Positions 1 through 12,800 of a stretch of DNA of 64,000 bases are shown here, piece after piece. The DNA comes from Plantago elongata. Its lineage: Eukaryota; Streptophyta; Magnoliopsida; Lamiales; Plantaginaceae. Position numbers and translations under genes: made by a program. The notes under the pieces were generated by a model that saw nothing but the letters and a program-made list of their open reading frames with translations, ran no database searches and was not told where the DNA came from. The stretch lies in assembly GCA_036897095.1 (NCBI GenBank), contig JAYMSP010000122.1, positions 1 through 64,000 of the forward strand. The letters run 5' to 3'. Each line of letters opens with the position of its first letter. Positions within the stretch are counted from its first letter, which is position 1.

Positions 1-9
1 AGGGTCTAG

Positions 10-219
10 GGCCTCGGGTGCTACAAGTGCGGTGAGGAAGGACATATGGCGCGTGACTGCTCTCAGACAGGTGGAGACGGTGGTGGGAGGTATGGAGGTG
101 GCGGTGGTGGTGGCAGGTATGGTGGAGGCGGCGGTGGAGGTGGTGGTGGTGGAAGCTGCTACAACTGTGGGGAGAGTGGTCATTTTGCTAGGGAATGCCC
201 TACTCAGTCCAGCCGTTAG
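10..219 (+). CDS. Glycine-rich cold-shock/zinc-knuckle protein, 3' end only
   Basis: This is the C-terminal 69 residues of a plant glycine-rich RNA-binding protein of the GRP2/CSP type. Two CCHC zinc knuckles are visible, [14 protein letters not shown] and [14 protein letters not shown], separated by a Gly/Arg/Tyr-rich linker, with the ending PTQSSR and a TAG stop at 217-219. It closely matches the end of the complete gene at 5540-6187, so the two are tandem paralogues. The cold-shock domain should lie left of the window. The codon at 7-9, just before the homologous segment, is an in-frame TAG. Either an intron ends there (an AG is present at 8-9) or this copy is broken. The family binds single-stranded nucleic acid and acts as an RNA chaperone, often in cold response. 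Confidence 0.75.
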   Translation, partial: GLGCYKCGEEGHMARDCSQTGGDGGGRYGGGGGGGRYGGGGGGGGGGGSCYNCGESGHFARECPTQSSR

Positions 220-1929
220 TTGTGTTTTTTTTTAATTTAGTTTATGAAAGTGTCAAAGTGTCTGTTTATGTTGGATCTGATGGTGTTATGGATCTGTTGC
301 TGCTGCTGCTTTTGGTTATGGTGAAAAAAACTCATGTTATGGTGTCTTTTGCTCTGCTCTCGGTTCTGTCAGTGAGTCGATTAGGTCGTTGGTCTATAAG
401 GGTTTGCTGCCGATTTTGTTTTGTTCATAAGTGTATACACTCTTGTTGATCTTGGTGCGCTGATGAATGAAGTATTGGTTTGGCTAGTCTATTTACTGAT
501 TCTGCTCTATGTTCATTGTTGATCATTTGCCAATAACTGAAAGTTCAAAAAATCGGGTTAAAAACATCGTACTATCCACTGATCTACCGTAATATGCATT
601 GTTTATTGCTCTGATTCTGCAATTCATATTTCGGCTTTGGACAATGTTGCTTATTCTTGTTTTTCAAATGCGAATGAATGCGATTCAACAGACTGTTGGT
701 TATGTTGTGTATGTTGCTTGAAGATGAAAGATTCTTGGGGATAATACTTGGGGATCTTGAGAAAAAGATGAGATTCTATGCTCTAATATAATAATGGTCA
801 CACCTTGTGAGTGTGTTGGGAGAGTGATAAAATAAAGGACATACTCTTGGGGTGTTCAACTGTAACTCAAGTTTCAATTCAATGCATCTGAGAAAGGGTG
901 CCTATGTCTTGGTTTAAGATTTTGTTGAATAAACAAAGGATTAAAGAAAGAATTAAGTTTCAACAACTTGTTGCTACTTAATGCCAGTGTTCTTAAATAC
1001 TCCTACATCTGTATTCCACTTGTTCTGGTTTTTTTTCTGTTGGTCTGGAAAGATGAATTTTGACCTAATGAACCATGGTCCTGTACTCCTGTTGATTGAC
1101 CTTGTGAACCATGGTCCTGTGTGCACCTGAGTCAGGCCCACTGTAAAAATATCTTGGTGTGTAGTCACTAGTCAATGCATGAAATTAGCCTCTGTTTGCT
1201 GCACTTTCCTGCTCTGCTCTGTTCTGTTCTGTTCTGTTCATGGCTTATATAAGACGTCTGAAGTATAATAAATGTATGCATTCTGTATAGTGGATAAGCA
1301 AATAATCGCAACACATAATGGAGAATTGGTGAATACATGAAAAGGGTTTATGTTTCAAAGTTTGCCATAATCTATATGGGGTGTAGAGGCCGTGCCTATA
1401 CTTTTAAACATCTTGGAAACGGTTTATCAACAACATTATTGGAAGGGGCATTTAATTCACATTAACTGATGTTAACTTCCAAACTATAACTAGTATTAGA
1501 GAGGGGAAGATAAAATAAATCAATCGAGAAAATAAAATAGTCAAACTTATAAAAACAATGTTGATTGTAATATTGACGGTATGCCTTTTTCATTTAATAT
1601 TATATTATTGGGTCTTTATATATGCTGACTATAGAAACTATAAGAACACTAATCATAACAATACATGATTTGATAGGGGTATGAACCAACCTTTATCTGT
1701 TTGAGACCCGACGTGTTGATATTTGACAACATAGATATTGTATCGGGTCCTATCGTACTTATCTATTAATTAATAGTAACATTCATGTTATTCTTTAAAT
1801 TGTATCTCTCAAATCGAACCAAAATACAACGCAATCAAATTGGTTGTTCCGAATAAACCCCACAGTGTTGCGGTTGTTTTTATATTCACCCATCCCACAA
1901 ATAAAAAGATTATTTTCTATAACTTTTAC

Positions 1930-2440
1930 AGGTCATATTCAACCCCATGGTGATATATGTCAAATTATATCACCAAAATCATCAAAAATATTATTTTACA
2001 TATATAATTTCATACGCTACGACTCCCCTTGGTGAGATCAATAAAGTAGAGAGGAGATCAAAGTGAGTTTTTCGCATATAGGTTACCTGCCAGAACTCCC
2101 CTCCTCGGCTCCATTAAGATCAAGAAAGTAGAGAGAAGATCAAAAACAGTTTTCCGCCTACAGAGTCAGACCCCCACTCCTCCCTAAAAAGAGATTCTTA
2201 TTATATAGACGTAATTACATATGTTATGGTTGTAGATTTTTCAACCCTGCGGTGATATGTGTCACATCACAAAAAATAAAATGAAAATATTATTTTACCG
2301 ATATGATTTCACACCCTATAGTTGCCCCCTCCCCCCACCCAACCCACTTTTCCTTTGTAGACGATGAAAGTAGAGAGAAAATGAAGGAGTGTTTCACACG
2401 TATAGAGTATCGATCTACCAAACCCCTATGTGTGTGTTTG
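1930..2440 (+). repeat. Degenerate direct repeats
   Basis: A motif of about 90 bases (CAACCC, GGTGATAT, AAATATTATTTTAC, then a C-rich end) occurs at about 1936-2030 and again at about 2248-2330. A second motif with core AAAGTAGAGAG occurs three times, near 2043, 2125 and 2368. Together they suggest an old, diverged tandem duplication. No coding potential is seen. Confidence 0.5.
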
Positions 2441-3520
2441 TGTTTTGCTGAACATATCATCTCCAATTTCAAAAAGTATTTTTACGGAAGTTATTTTAAC
2501 ATAACTCAAACTAGTCAAGATATCAAGATAAACATGAAAATGTAATGACCACCGTCCCATTATATATACTCAATTTCTCCCGAATCTTTCTACATTTTCC
2601 GGTTCAGACTATTAGATAAAATGTTTATAAAATTTCGTATGTATACAAAAATATGACTTAGACTTTACGTGCCTATATTAAATTGAACTGATTTAAATTT
2701 AAATAAAGTATTTATAATATAAAAACAGTTCACAATTCTTCTTACTTTTAAGATGAAGAAAACATGGAAGTAGAAATTTTAAGACAAAGAAAACAAGCAA
2801 ATACATACATAAATTCACAATTCTCCTTACTTTTAAATCAAGTTTTTCCATGCAAATAGCAATGTAGCATTAATCCATAATATGAATCTTCCGTACCAAC
2901 CTCCTTTCTTTTTTTTTTTGGTTAAAAATATTATTATTAATTTGATAGAATAATTTCATAAAAATCCATCTCCTTTTTTTTTTTTATCAAATTAAATCTT
3001 CAAAAGGAAAATAAATAAATTGGCGTACATGCATCAATTCACAAATCATAATTTAACATTTTCCGTGTAAATAGCAATGTCTTTTTCTTTTTAAGTAAGA
3101 AGTTGTCAATATAATTATATAGATTAACTCTCGCTAAGTATTATCATTATTTTTAAAATATAACTATATACATTAATTCTCGCTATAAACATGTGAAGTA
3201 TGCTGGTATAAACTTTCCTTCTCGAATATTTATTTGTAGTATTTAAATTTCCATAAATGATAAAAATTATCACACTAATTTTAGGTTAAAGTTCTATTGT
3301 TATATTCGAGAATAAAAACTGATCTTTTACGTATATATAGATTTGTGTTAATGGCATAGTTTGGAACAGTTCTGCTATGGCACATCTGAACATGTCTATT
3401 GTCTGCATATCTGGTCGAAGTCTGGATGGTTTTTGGTGGGATGTAGGAAAACACTTTACCTGCTGGCATAATACATTTTCAGACTCTCTCATTGTATGAC
3501 TGGTTGTCGAGAAATGAATT

Positions 3521-3678
3521 GGTGTTGATTGGCATGACACTCAAATCGCTTCATTTGGATCGATGAACATTGATTTGACCTAAAATATACTTTAAATATC
3601 CCATTTCAATTCTATTCCAAATATAATTTCATCAAAATTCCATTTAAATGAACATTTGAATGGCATGTCAATCGGTCC
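3521..3678 (+). mobile_element. MITE-like element, family M1, copy 1
   Basis: About 158 bases with imperfect terminal inverted repeats: the left end starts GGTGTTGATTGGCATG and the reverse complement of the right end starts GGACCGATTGACATGCC. The interior contains GATGAACATTGATTTGACC followed by an A/T-rich stretch that matches the copies at 62226-62369 and, inverted, at 63330-63486. No coding capacity; the superfamily is unclear because no clean target-site duplication is visible. Confidence 0.55.
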
Positions 3679-4617
3679 TTGGAGATTTTGTGATCAGTTT
3701 ATGTTACACTAAGCCTGATTATGATTTTGAAGGGCATACATGGTTCAAACTGCAAACAATAAGGTGAAAAATTGCACTTTGTGTTTTTGGAGATAAACAT
3801 TGGACCAGGTCAAGGTCACACAATATAGAGGAGGGTCCCAAAGGTAGCACTGACTTTCTAATAGGCACCTAATTTTAAAGGTCTAAGCTAGTTTTCTAGA
3901 CTTTGGTGTGAGGTGATTGTAGGAGACTTGGTCAAACGGACCCTTTATTTCTAATCAACTTGGGAGAAGTAAATTTCGGGTACGGATTGATATAGAATTT
4001 GATTGTCGTTTTCAATTAAAATTTAATTTTTGTGTATAAAATATTTAATTTGCTTAAGGATATGGTCGCTTCAGTAATATAACAAAATTTTATTCGAATT
4101 AAATTTACTTCAATTATATTTAATACATTTTAGTTAAAAATAACATAAACTAAATATCACAATTCACAACTCTTTACATGCTTAATCTTACCGAGCCATA
4201 CTTTAGCATATCATACCTTACCAGTTTGTTTGGTAGGATTTGAGATTATTTATAAACCCTTAGCTTGGTATATAAGTTATATTTTCATTCGCAAATCTAC
4301 CGGCCAATACAATGTTACGTTGTCATATACTATTGTTTTACATAAAATTAAAGTTGAATTTTCTCAATTTTAAATTGTGTTTTTATGTACAAAAATCATA
4401 CAAAAATTCAATACAAATAAAAAAAAATTCAACTCTAATTCTATATCAAGCAATCAGCAAAAAACTAAACTTGTAACCTAGTTATTGCAAATTTTGGCAT
4501 GTTTAAACTATCGTAACCAAACAAGTTACACCGTTAAAAGCGTATACTAATAGGGATACATCATTAACATTAACAATGTATCTCCACACATATCAACCTT
4601 ATTAATAATGTGACAAA

Positions 4618-4703
4618 AAGCACAACTCGGTTGATAAAGACGTTTCACCTCAAACCAATAGATTAGAGTTTCGAGTCATCCTTTAGCCGTTTAAAAAAAA
4701 AAA
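4618..4703 (+). mobile_element. tRNA-derived SINE copy 1
   Basis: The left part resembles a tRNA A box (ACAACTCGGTTGATAAAGA), followed by a B-box-like TTTCGAGTCATCC and a 3' end GCCGTTT running into an A tract. Related copies lie at 55640-55722 (+), 22430-22522 (-), 39112-39186 (-) and 14911-14960 (-, partial). Dispersed positions, a shared 3' end and an A-rich tail indicate a SINE rather than a working tRNA gene. Confidence 0.55.
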
Positions 4704-5052
4704 CTTTATGCATAATGTACATTAATAGCCATCCTACAGTTTCCACTACCCTATAACATGCCGTACTGCTTCTTCATACTTTAAACATTGTAATATTATA
4801 TACATTAAATGTCGTACAATCACACTAAACATCATGTTGTAATACAAGAAAGGTGCTGGGTAGAAAACCCCATCCGACCACAACAATCTTCGTGATAATA
4901 AACACCGGAAAAATTCGTGCAATTGACATTTAGAACAAAGTATTTGAAAAAGAATCGACATGAACTAATATAATATTGCAACTCAAATAACCACACATTA
5001 ATATAGTAACGTAACTAAAAAATTTAGAGTATCTCTAACTAAAAAGTCTTTT

Positions 5053-5169
5053 AGGCCCTGATTGTTATACCGTTGGAGCGGCCATCTCCCACTCAAATCG
5101 AACATTTTGTACACAAAAAATTCAATTTCAATTGAAAAATGACTCTCAAATTCTATACTAATCAGTCCC
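5053..5169. mobile_element. Tourist-like (PIF/Harbinger) MITE
   Basis: A 117-base element begins GGCCCTGATTGTTATA and ends with a sequence whose reverse complement is GGGACTGATTAGTATA, giving terminal inverted repeats of about 16 bases. It is flanked on both sides by TTA (5050-5052 and 5170-5172), the usual target-site duplication of PIF/Harbinger elements. It sits about 280 bases upstream of the TATA box of the cold-shock-domain gene, so it lies in that gene's promoter region. Confidence 0.65.
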
Positions 5170-5448
5170 TTAATTCTTTCGGTTCAGGCCCTTTATTCTC
5201 CGTTCACACGTTCATCTCAACCACTATACAAAGCCCAATCCAAAACGCTCTTGAAAGCCCACCTCAACAAACCTCACCCATCACGATTACCAATCTTTTC
5301 CAAACATAGCAAACCGGATCAACACAAAATTTCGGAAACACAAATTGACTCTCCATCTACCTCAAATCCAACGGCCACAAATCCCCCACCAAAACCCCTA
5401 GCCGTCAGATCACTTCCACGTACCCTCCTCTCTCAAACCCCTCACAAA

Positions 5449-5456
5449 TATAAAAA
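5449..5456 (+). promoter_or_regulatory. TATA box of the cold-shock-domain gene
   Basis: TATAAAAA lies 91 bases before the ATG at 5540. It is followed by a pyrimidine-rich leader containing CTAGGGTTTTGG, a telo-box-like motif common in leaders of plant translation and RNA-binding genes. Confidence 0.6.
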
Positions 5457-5539
5457 GCCCCTTCTCTCCCTCTCCAAAACCTCACTCTCACACACCAAAA
5501 CCTAATCTCTAGGGTTTTGGAAAAACACCTCTCTCAACA

Positions 5540-6187
5540 ATGGCTGACGGCGACGTGAAAAAGGGCACGGTCAAGTGGTTCAACGACACCAAGGGATTCG
5601 GCTTCATCTCCCCTGAAGACGGCAGCGAGGATCTCTTCGTTCACCAGTCCTCGATCAAGTCCGATGGATTCCGATCGCTCGGCGACGGCGAGCAGGTTGA
5701 GTACGTCGTTGAGGAAGGTCACGACGGTCGATTGAAGGCGGCGAATGTTACCGGACCTGGTGGCGCTTCTGTGCAAGGATCTACACGCGGATCTGGCGGT
5801 GGAGGTGGTGGCGGTTATGGAGGCGGCGGCGGTGGTGGTTACAATGGTGGAGGTAGCCGTGGTGGCGGTGGAAGGTATGGTGGTGATGGAGGTGGCTATG
5901 GAAGCGGTGGCGGTGGGTATGGTGGAGGAGGTGGTGGATATGGAGGTGGAGGTGGTGGATCGAGGGGATCTGGATGCTACAAGTGTGGTGAGGAAGGACA
6001 TATGGCTAGGGACTGCTCTCAAGGTGGAGGAGGTGGTGGTGATCGGTACGGAGGAGGCGGTGGTGGTGGAAGGTATGGCGGTGGCGGCGGACGTGGAGGA
6101 GGTGGTGGAGGTGGCGGTGGCGGCGGCTGCTATAACTGTGGAGAAGGTGGTCACTTTGCCCGCGAATGCCCGACTCAAAGCCATTGA
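5540..6187 (+). CDS. Cold-shock-domain, glycine-rich zinc-knuckle RNA-binding protein (GRP2/CSP type)
   Basis: An intronless gene of 215 residues. Residues 8-75 form a cold-shock domain with RNP1 (KGFGFI, 18-23) and RNP2 (LFVHQ, 32-36). A Gly/Tyr/Arg-rich region follows, then two CCHC knuckles ([14 protein letters not shown], 146-159; [14 protein letters not shown], 197-210) and the end PTQSH. Plant proteins of this architecture (Nicotiana GRP2, Arabidopsis CSP2/CSP4) bind single-stranded DNA and RNA, melt RNA secondary structure and take part in cold acclimation and development, in nucleus and cytoplasm. The start is the first ATG after the TATA box and leader and fits the family N-terminus MADG. 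The partial gene at 10-219 is a tandem paralogue. The long reading frame on the opposite strand is a composition shadow of the glycine codons. Confidence 0.95.
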   Translation: MADGDVKKGTVKWFNDTKGFGFISPEDGSEDLFVHQSSIKSDGFRSLGDGEQVEYVVEEGHDGRLKAANVTGPGGASVQGSTRGSGGGGGGGYGGGGGGGYNGGGSRGGGGRYGGDGGGYGSGGGGYGGGGGGYGGGGGGSRGSGCYKCGEEGHMARDCSQGGGGGGDRYGGGGGGGRYGGGGGRGGGGGGGGGGGCYNCGEGGHFARECPTQSH

Positions 6188-9100
6188 TTGAGATTGTGGT
6201 TATTTAGTTTATCGTTTTGATTTTAAGCTATTATGAATTGATGTTAGTTTCTGTTTTTGCCTATCGGATATTGATTATGCTGGTGGACTTGGCTAGCCAT
6301 GCTTTGTGGTGAACTTTTGACCCTGTTTTGATTGTTCTGGATTTTGTTATTGATTGAAGGGCGTTTACCGACATTCTATTGCATCGTGTATATCCTTATA
6401 TTTTGTTTACTTGTGTTTGTTGCTCTTTCGATGGATGATCTGGTGTTATTTGGTACTGTATTTGCAATTTCTTTGTGTCTCGTTTATGATATGTTTGCTA
6501 GCTATCTGGTGATTCTTTTATATGCATGAAATATGAATCTGTTTGATGGATGTTTGGTATGATTTGTTGTTTTTCTTATATTATATTAATGTTTAGTTGG
6601 AAATCGTGTTTCTGAAGTTCCAATGTGTTGAAGAGTTTGTTACATGGACGATCACTAGATAGATGATTACTGGTTTTCTGAAGTTTTGTAATCGTGTTGG
6701 TATTGTTTTTATCAATCAATTTAAATAGAAATTTAAATTGAGTTTTATTGAATGATTAACTGGATTGTGTTTGCTACCTTCATTGTACTTTGCTCCTGTA
6801 ATGTTGTCTTCGAACTTAAATGTTAATGAGGAAAGGGTGTTAATGATTATGTTTGTCTTGTTCATGGTGATTTTATATACTGGCTTCGGTTTGTTAATTA
6901 CAATGGGCCTTTGTATTTTGATGCTATATTTGTAATTAATAGATAATTTGTATGATTTGGTTATGGTTACTTCTCTAAATGTTTTAGTTTATCATTTTAC
7001 TAGTGCTTAAAAAATTTCAGAGTGCTGTAGAGTATTTTGTTGATAATTGTTTTTGTGAGTTCTGTAATCATTTCAAAGTCTCGAACCAGTCTGTTAAAAT
7101 TGGTTTTATTATACATATAGTTTTGTTAAACTGGGTGTTCATACAAGGGTTCGTAACAGTGTTTGCAATCATTACTCTCCTCTGTCTAACACCTGTGGTT
7201 TGTCCATGGTAAATGGTTAGAGCTTTAGAGTAAATGTTGTCCATTTTGAATGTTTTAGAGAGGATATCAGGACTGGTATCTGATATTGCTAGGGTCCATA
7301 ATTATATAACTTGGTAAGCTCTCTAATTCCAGTATAAGTATTTTGGTTATTTACTAGAATTATCTTGGTTGATCAAAGAAGATGGATATGCTGATTACTA
7401 GAATTACTTGGCTTTGGCCCTTAATAATCGATATTGAGTTTTTGGTATAGGTTGCTTTGTTCTTTTGCTTTTTTGAGTTTATTTGATTAGTTTGAACAGC
7501 TTCTAGCCTTCTACTCCTGTGGATTGTGCATCACATTCTTGGATTTTGATATCTATGTATTGCTATAGCTCCGTTTCTTGACTTGTTCATTTCTTTCAAT
7601 AATGATGGTAATGTTTTGCTATTTGTTTAAACCACTGTCTGGGTACATGTAGTCATTGTAATGACACTATTTGAAGTATAGAGATACATTATGATGAGTT
7701 TTGGGTCAAATTGAAAGTAGTGTTATTGTTCAGCCTGACCATAAAAGCTCATTGCTTCTTCGGTGGTGATGATTTCAGTGACAAATTTCTGACTATGGTC
7801 CTTGGCAACATGCCATAATTGTCCGTACATTAATGTTTTATTGCACTTTAGGTACTTCAATAATTGTGTAGGGGTGATGTTTTAACTTTAGGTATAGGCT
7901 ATGTTTTTCTGTTTCCTTTCATAATCCTCTTCGGTTTATTTGATGCATCCTCTTCACTATTGAACAATTAAATCTACAGGATTGCATCCATTTCACAATC
8001 CATTTCAGTCGTACTCATTTACAACAACTAGATCAATTGTGAAAATTTTATTTATATTGTAATTAATCATAATTGCTCAAGCGCCTTGTAAATTTTACAA
8101 CTGACACTGTATTTGTATACAAATGGATTGCAATGTAGTGTATTATTATACCTTATATAAATTCTATATTTTAAATTTAGTCATATTGAAACACTGAAAT
8201 AACGATGTGAAGTTACTGTGCGATTGCAATATGGGTTAGTTAGAGATTTGGTTTTGCAAAATTAATAAAAAAGATTGTTTAGTTAGAGATTTGATTTAGT
8301 AAAATTAATTAAAAAGATAGCTGAAAGTTATACCGTATCTTTTTTTTTATAAAAAAATCATTTAACTGAAAAACTAATTAAAAAGTTAAATGGTAAACAT
8401 GATTAAAGTTAAGTTATTTTTTAAAAAAAGAGTCGCTCCTCTAAGTAATGTTCTTTCCCAATTAATTCTAACAATCCTAATTTGTTAATCTTTGTTCCAT
8501 TTGATTCAATAGTTACTTTGTCGTTTTGATTCTGTAAATGATTCTTCTTCTTCGAAATTGAATGTTTAATTAGTAATAAATTAATATATAATTATGTAAA
8601 TTGCAATAATACAATGATTATTTAATCTATTATATAAGATTTATTTGATTGATTAGTTGAAGGTTAGGTTACGTTTGAAAAAATATTTGGAGGTTAAGAA
8701 CTTCTTAAGAAATCAAGTTATATCATCGATGTTGTTAAATAGGTGTTTTAATTTAGTTAGTTGCATTTTCATTTTTAAAAAATTCACTTTTATTTAAAAA
8801 ATTTAATATATAATATATTTAATTAAATTTTATATGACATTACAATCCCTTTGTATACATATAAATTTACATAAATTGCAAATTACAATTTTGATGACCA
8901 ATGGTCATGATGAATTATAACTCAAAATAGTATTTTTACAACTGATTTAACGACTTTTGATGAATACATTTAAGATGGAGGTATATAAAATTGTTAAAAT
9001 CATAATCGGACAATAGACTGGCGTTAGAATTGTGTTATTCCAATCCCTTTTGCATCAATCTAATATAAAGAAAATGGGTTATTAACAATATAAGTATTTT

Positions 9101-9884
9101 GACAACAAAAAGGTGCTTCGAACATATAAAGTCGAAGCATTATTCTAATTATAGAATTTATTCTGTACACCTCGAATGTATATTAGGAGTACTGATTTTT
9201 CTCCCAAGTTTAGAAAAAATCATGGTAGAATTAAATATCATAAAACGTGATGACTGCTAAATTCTATCCATTTTATCCTCTCCATTTAATTTCTTTCTGT
9301 AGGTATGAGAAAATATATGCAAATATGCAATACAAGTTTAAGCACAAATTTTTTAGCACAAAAATTTTGATTGAAAGAACCTTAGAAGGAGATTTTTCCC
9401 CACTGTTAACTTCTCTTCTTTAAATTTTTCCTATAAGTTCCTTCTCCATTTCGAATTAGAATCCAATATTGAAATCCTAACAATTTAACAATCACAGAAA
9501 ATGTCTAGATGTGTAATCTTTCCTTTGAAATTTTTACAAGTTCCTTCTCCAATTCGAATTAGAATTAAAAATTGAACTCAGAACAACTTAACAAGTGTTA
9601 AAAATACGTAGATAAAATTTATTTTTTCCTTGAAAGTCCACTCGATTAATTGCAGTAAAAATTCCTAGTAATATTAATTGTTCCGCGTAAAGTTTCCCAC
9701 TTTATGTTCTAATCTAGGAACCAACTAATACATAAGAGCAGGGGATAAATATTACACATTGGTCATTCTCAAAGTTCAAATACAACTTTCCATACATTCC
9801 GCACCCAACTAATAATGCAACTACCAAATCAATGCTCTCTAGTCTGATTTACGCCTCCAGATATTCGAACACTCAGCTGTTTGC
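6188..9884. other. Gene-free stretch downstream of the cold-shock-domain gene
   Basis: The first 1.5-2 kb is T-rich on the + strand, as expected for a long 3' UTR or transcribed intron. From about 8000 on it is A/T-rich with no recognisable gene, and it ends in the 3' flank of the auxin carrier gene on the other strand. Open frames here are short and show no family match. Confidence 0.55.
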
Positions 9885-12800
9885 TCAAAGGTGATGAGGA
9901 TGATACGTGTGGTTGAGTCTAGGAGACGGGGCGGGAGCAGTGGCATTGGCGAGGTAAGGTGGCGGACCCACGGGCAATTGAGGCGGACATTGGTAGCACT
10001 TAGTGAAGAGCCCAAAAGTGTCAATCTGGTGCACAAAGTTAGTCACACTGGCCCATCCACCAAAGCCGAACCCAACAATTAGAACCCATACCACAACAAA
10101 TATGTTGATTACATATGTTCCTACCCATCTTCCAAAGTACTTGGATGGTTGCTCCACTGCATTCTGTTCACAACATAAATTCAGCTTAAATTCATACAGA
10201 CAGTATTTTGATTCGTAAACGATACAAATTTTTGTTAACGACGAAGTAAAATTAAATTAATTTCATGTTCTCGTACTCGTAAGTCGTAAACAATTAATAT
10301 GTGATGGAGAAAATTTTCTAATGTTGAGACAGAATGATGTCAAATGAGAAAAAAGATTGGTTAAAGCTATGCCTGTAGTACAAAGATTCCTGACTAACAG
10401 TGTATTCCAAGCAAGTGTAAACAAAGGAAAAGTATGAAATGCTTTAATGATTGGCCTTGAGATTTATTCTTATCTGTGCAAGTTTTGTACTTTAGAAAAT
10501 TAATGATTGGAACCAGCACTGTTATATTGTTCTGTTTTAACTTTTAAGTACAAATTGAATAATTTGTGTAATGTGTGTATTGTTTGTTTGTATGCAGTGT
10601 GTACCTCTCTTGCTGGAGCTGATTTGAATGTGAACATATGAGCCAAAGCCGGAATGATGTAGACGGTGAAGCTGACAAGAAGCGACCCGACAGTTGAGTT
10701 GATGGGGCCGAAGAATGGGAAGATAATGGCCAAGAACCATATTGGTACCACGACCGGCAACCTTGCTGCAGCCCTCTTGCACATGCTCTTGCATTCGTGC
10801 ATGCCTATCGCCTTCTCCCACACAAAGTATAGTGGTGTACATGCGAACCCAAATGTTATAAACTGCACGAATGTAACATTACTTTGTTAGTCGAATGCCA
10901 TTTTTTCGTACTACTAATCACTACCCTGGAATTTATTGCAAGTGATCGATGTAGTTGTCAAATTGGTATGTTGTCGCAAAACACTAGTTGATAAATTGAT
11001 TAGCTGTTAGTGCACCTAGGCAATGGTCTTCACTAGTTGGCGAAGGGTGAAGTAAATTCAAGTTAGTATACGGAACGTATCACAAGTTTTAGAAGTACGA
11101 AATCGTGCCTGGTGGATGAGCATCAAGATGACAGCCATGTCCTTGAAGGGTGATCTTGGGAGGAGGGAGAAAGCATTGGAGTGATTAAGAAGCAAGTCTC
11201 CAAAGGCCCAGTAAGTAGCTGAAGCAGATGGGAGGGTCAATGTCAGAACGTAGAGGGTAGCCCACAAGTAAATGGCCTTGAACTTCTGTGGCTTCCACAT
11301 TGCATGCATGACCTCTCTGCCCAACAAAAAAGAAAAGATTCAAAATCCATTATTTGAACATGTAACACACATTTTAGATGTATTAAATCCCTTTTCAACT
11401 ACCTTTATCCATAAGAAAGTGAATCAAGGAAGCATTCAATTCATGTTTTACAGACGCATTCAAAGTTTTGCAGTTGCAGATACATGAAAAAGAGCAAAGT
11501 AGTAGTCTGTAAAAGCTTTACAGCCTAAAAGCTGCATCTTTATGGCCTAAAGATGAAAATAACAACCTTATTATCTTGCAATGTCCAGAAGCTAAAGACT
11601 CAGTAGAGATTGGAAATCTGAACTTAACGTAGTTCAAGACCGGTTCATTACTTCTTAACGAGTCGAGATGAGTATTCATTAATGTTCGACTCGCATAACA
11701 TAACTAGTTTTATAGCATAAATTCGGCCAGTCAAATGTGCAATCTTTTTAGAAGAAAATATTGAAATGGTGATCCATAAGAGTGAGTTGACTAGAGATTG
11801 GAGTTTCTAAACCAAACATAGTTCCTGATCAAGATAATTAAATTCTCGAATGTCGAGCGAGTCGATATTGAGACTTAACGAGTTGAGACGTGTATTTGCC
11901 AATGCTCGACTCCATAACATAACTAGTTTTGAAGCGTAAACAACATATCTTTTCTCAAAGAAAATCCTGTCAAGATCTCAAAAAACTGAACTTGTGATCA
12001 ATAGGGCAATGTAATGATGATCCATGTTACTATTAAGGCCTGCTACAAAAAGCTCATAATAGAAAAAACTGGTGGGTCAAGAATTAATAGTCCAATGAGA
12101 AAAGCTCAGCCCAGCTCACTGATCTAATACAGAGGAAAAAAGAACAAGGAATACTGTAAAAAGTAGATGGGAGAAAGAGCTGTGCCTTTCCCAAAATAGT
12201 AACAATGGAGCTTTTCAAGAAAGTGTCACCTTTTGCCCTTAGCACGCCTAGAAGGGCATTCTTGGAAACCCGAATTTCATTTTCTCAAAAATTTCCAAGA
12301 AAATGACTTGTCACACAACATTTTAGCTCCAAAAGGAAGATACAAAGATTTGTCATTTAGATTTCTTTGCCAGGCTTGTCTGCTTGAGCCAAGCCCAAGT
12401 CATTTTCATATGGTTTTAACATGAATTTACCATATTGCCCTTTAGACAAAGACATAACATGGGAAATTAAACAATGAAGACAAGTTTAAGGATGTCTTAC
12501 ACTGTAACAGCATGTCCTCCAAATGTGTAGAGAATGTTTGTGGCTCCTGTGAAATATAACACCATTGTTTTTGGCCCTGTGTGCTTTACTTCAGCCACCT
12601 GTGAGTAATCAAGACACTAATTAGGATTAACTATGTTTAATGATCAATCTAATTAATCATATCTTTAATGAAATTGCATTATAAAACACATCTTTGACTA
12701 GATTACTAAAATGGTTTGAATTGAATCCAAGTTTGTTTAGACTGATGTGGTACATGGACATGGACATGGACTCACATGTTGACAACTATGATCCTAGATT

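Larger units (their letters stand above)
220..5052. other. Intergenic region between the two cold-shock-domain genes
   Basis: No convincing gene is seen. The first 500 bases are T-rich and probably 3' UTR or 3' flank of the upstream gene. The rest is AT-rich with small repeats: a short TTCTG run near 1208-1230, a 15-base direct repeat around 1069 and 1105, the degenerate repeats at 1930-2440, a MITE copy at 3521-3678 and a SINE copy at 4618-4703. Open frames here are short and look random. Confidence 0.6.

Noticed and set aside
1-12. AGGGTCTAGGGC shared with 63829-63840, suggesting telomere repeats or a circular overlap
   Set aside because: Only about 12 bases match and the flanks differ; chance or a short common word is sufficient.
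5534-6184. 216-codon open frame opposite the cold-shock-domain gene
   Set aside because: It is the antisense of glycine-rich codons (GGN reads as Ala/Ser/Thr-rich on the other strand) and has no family features.
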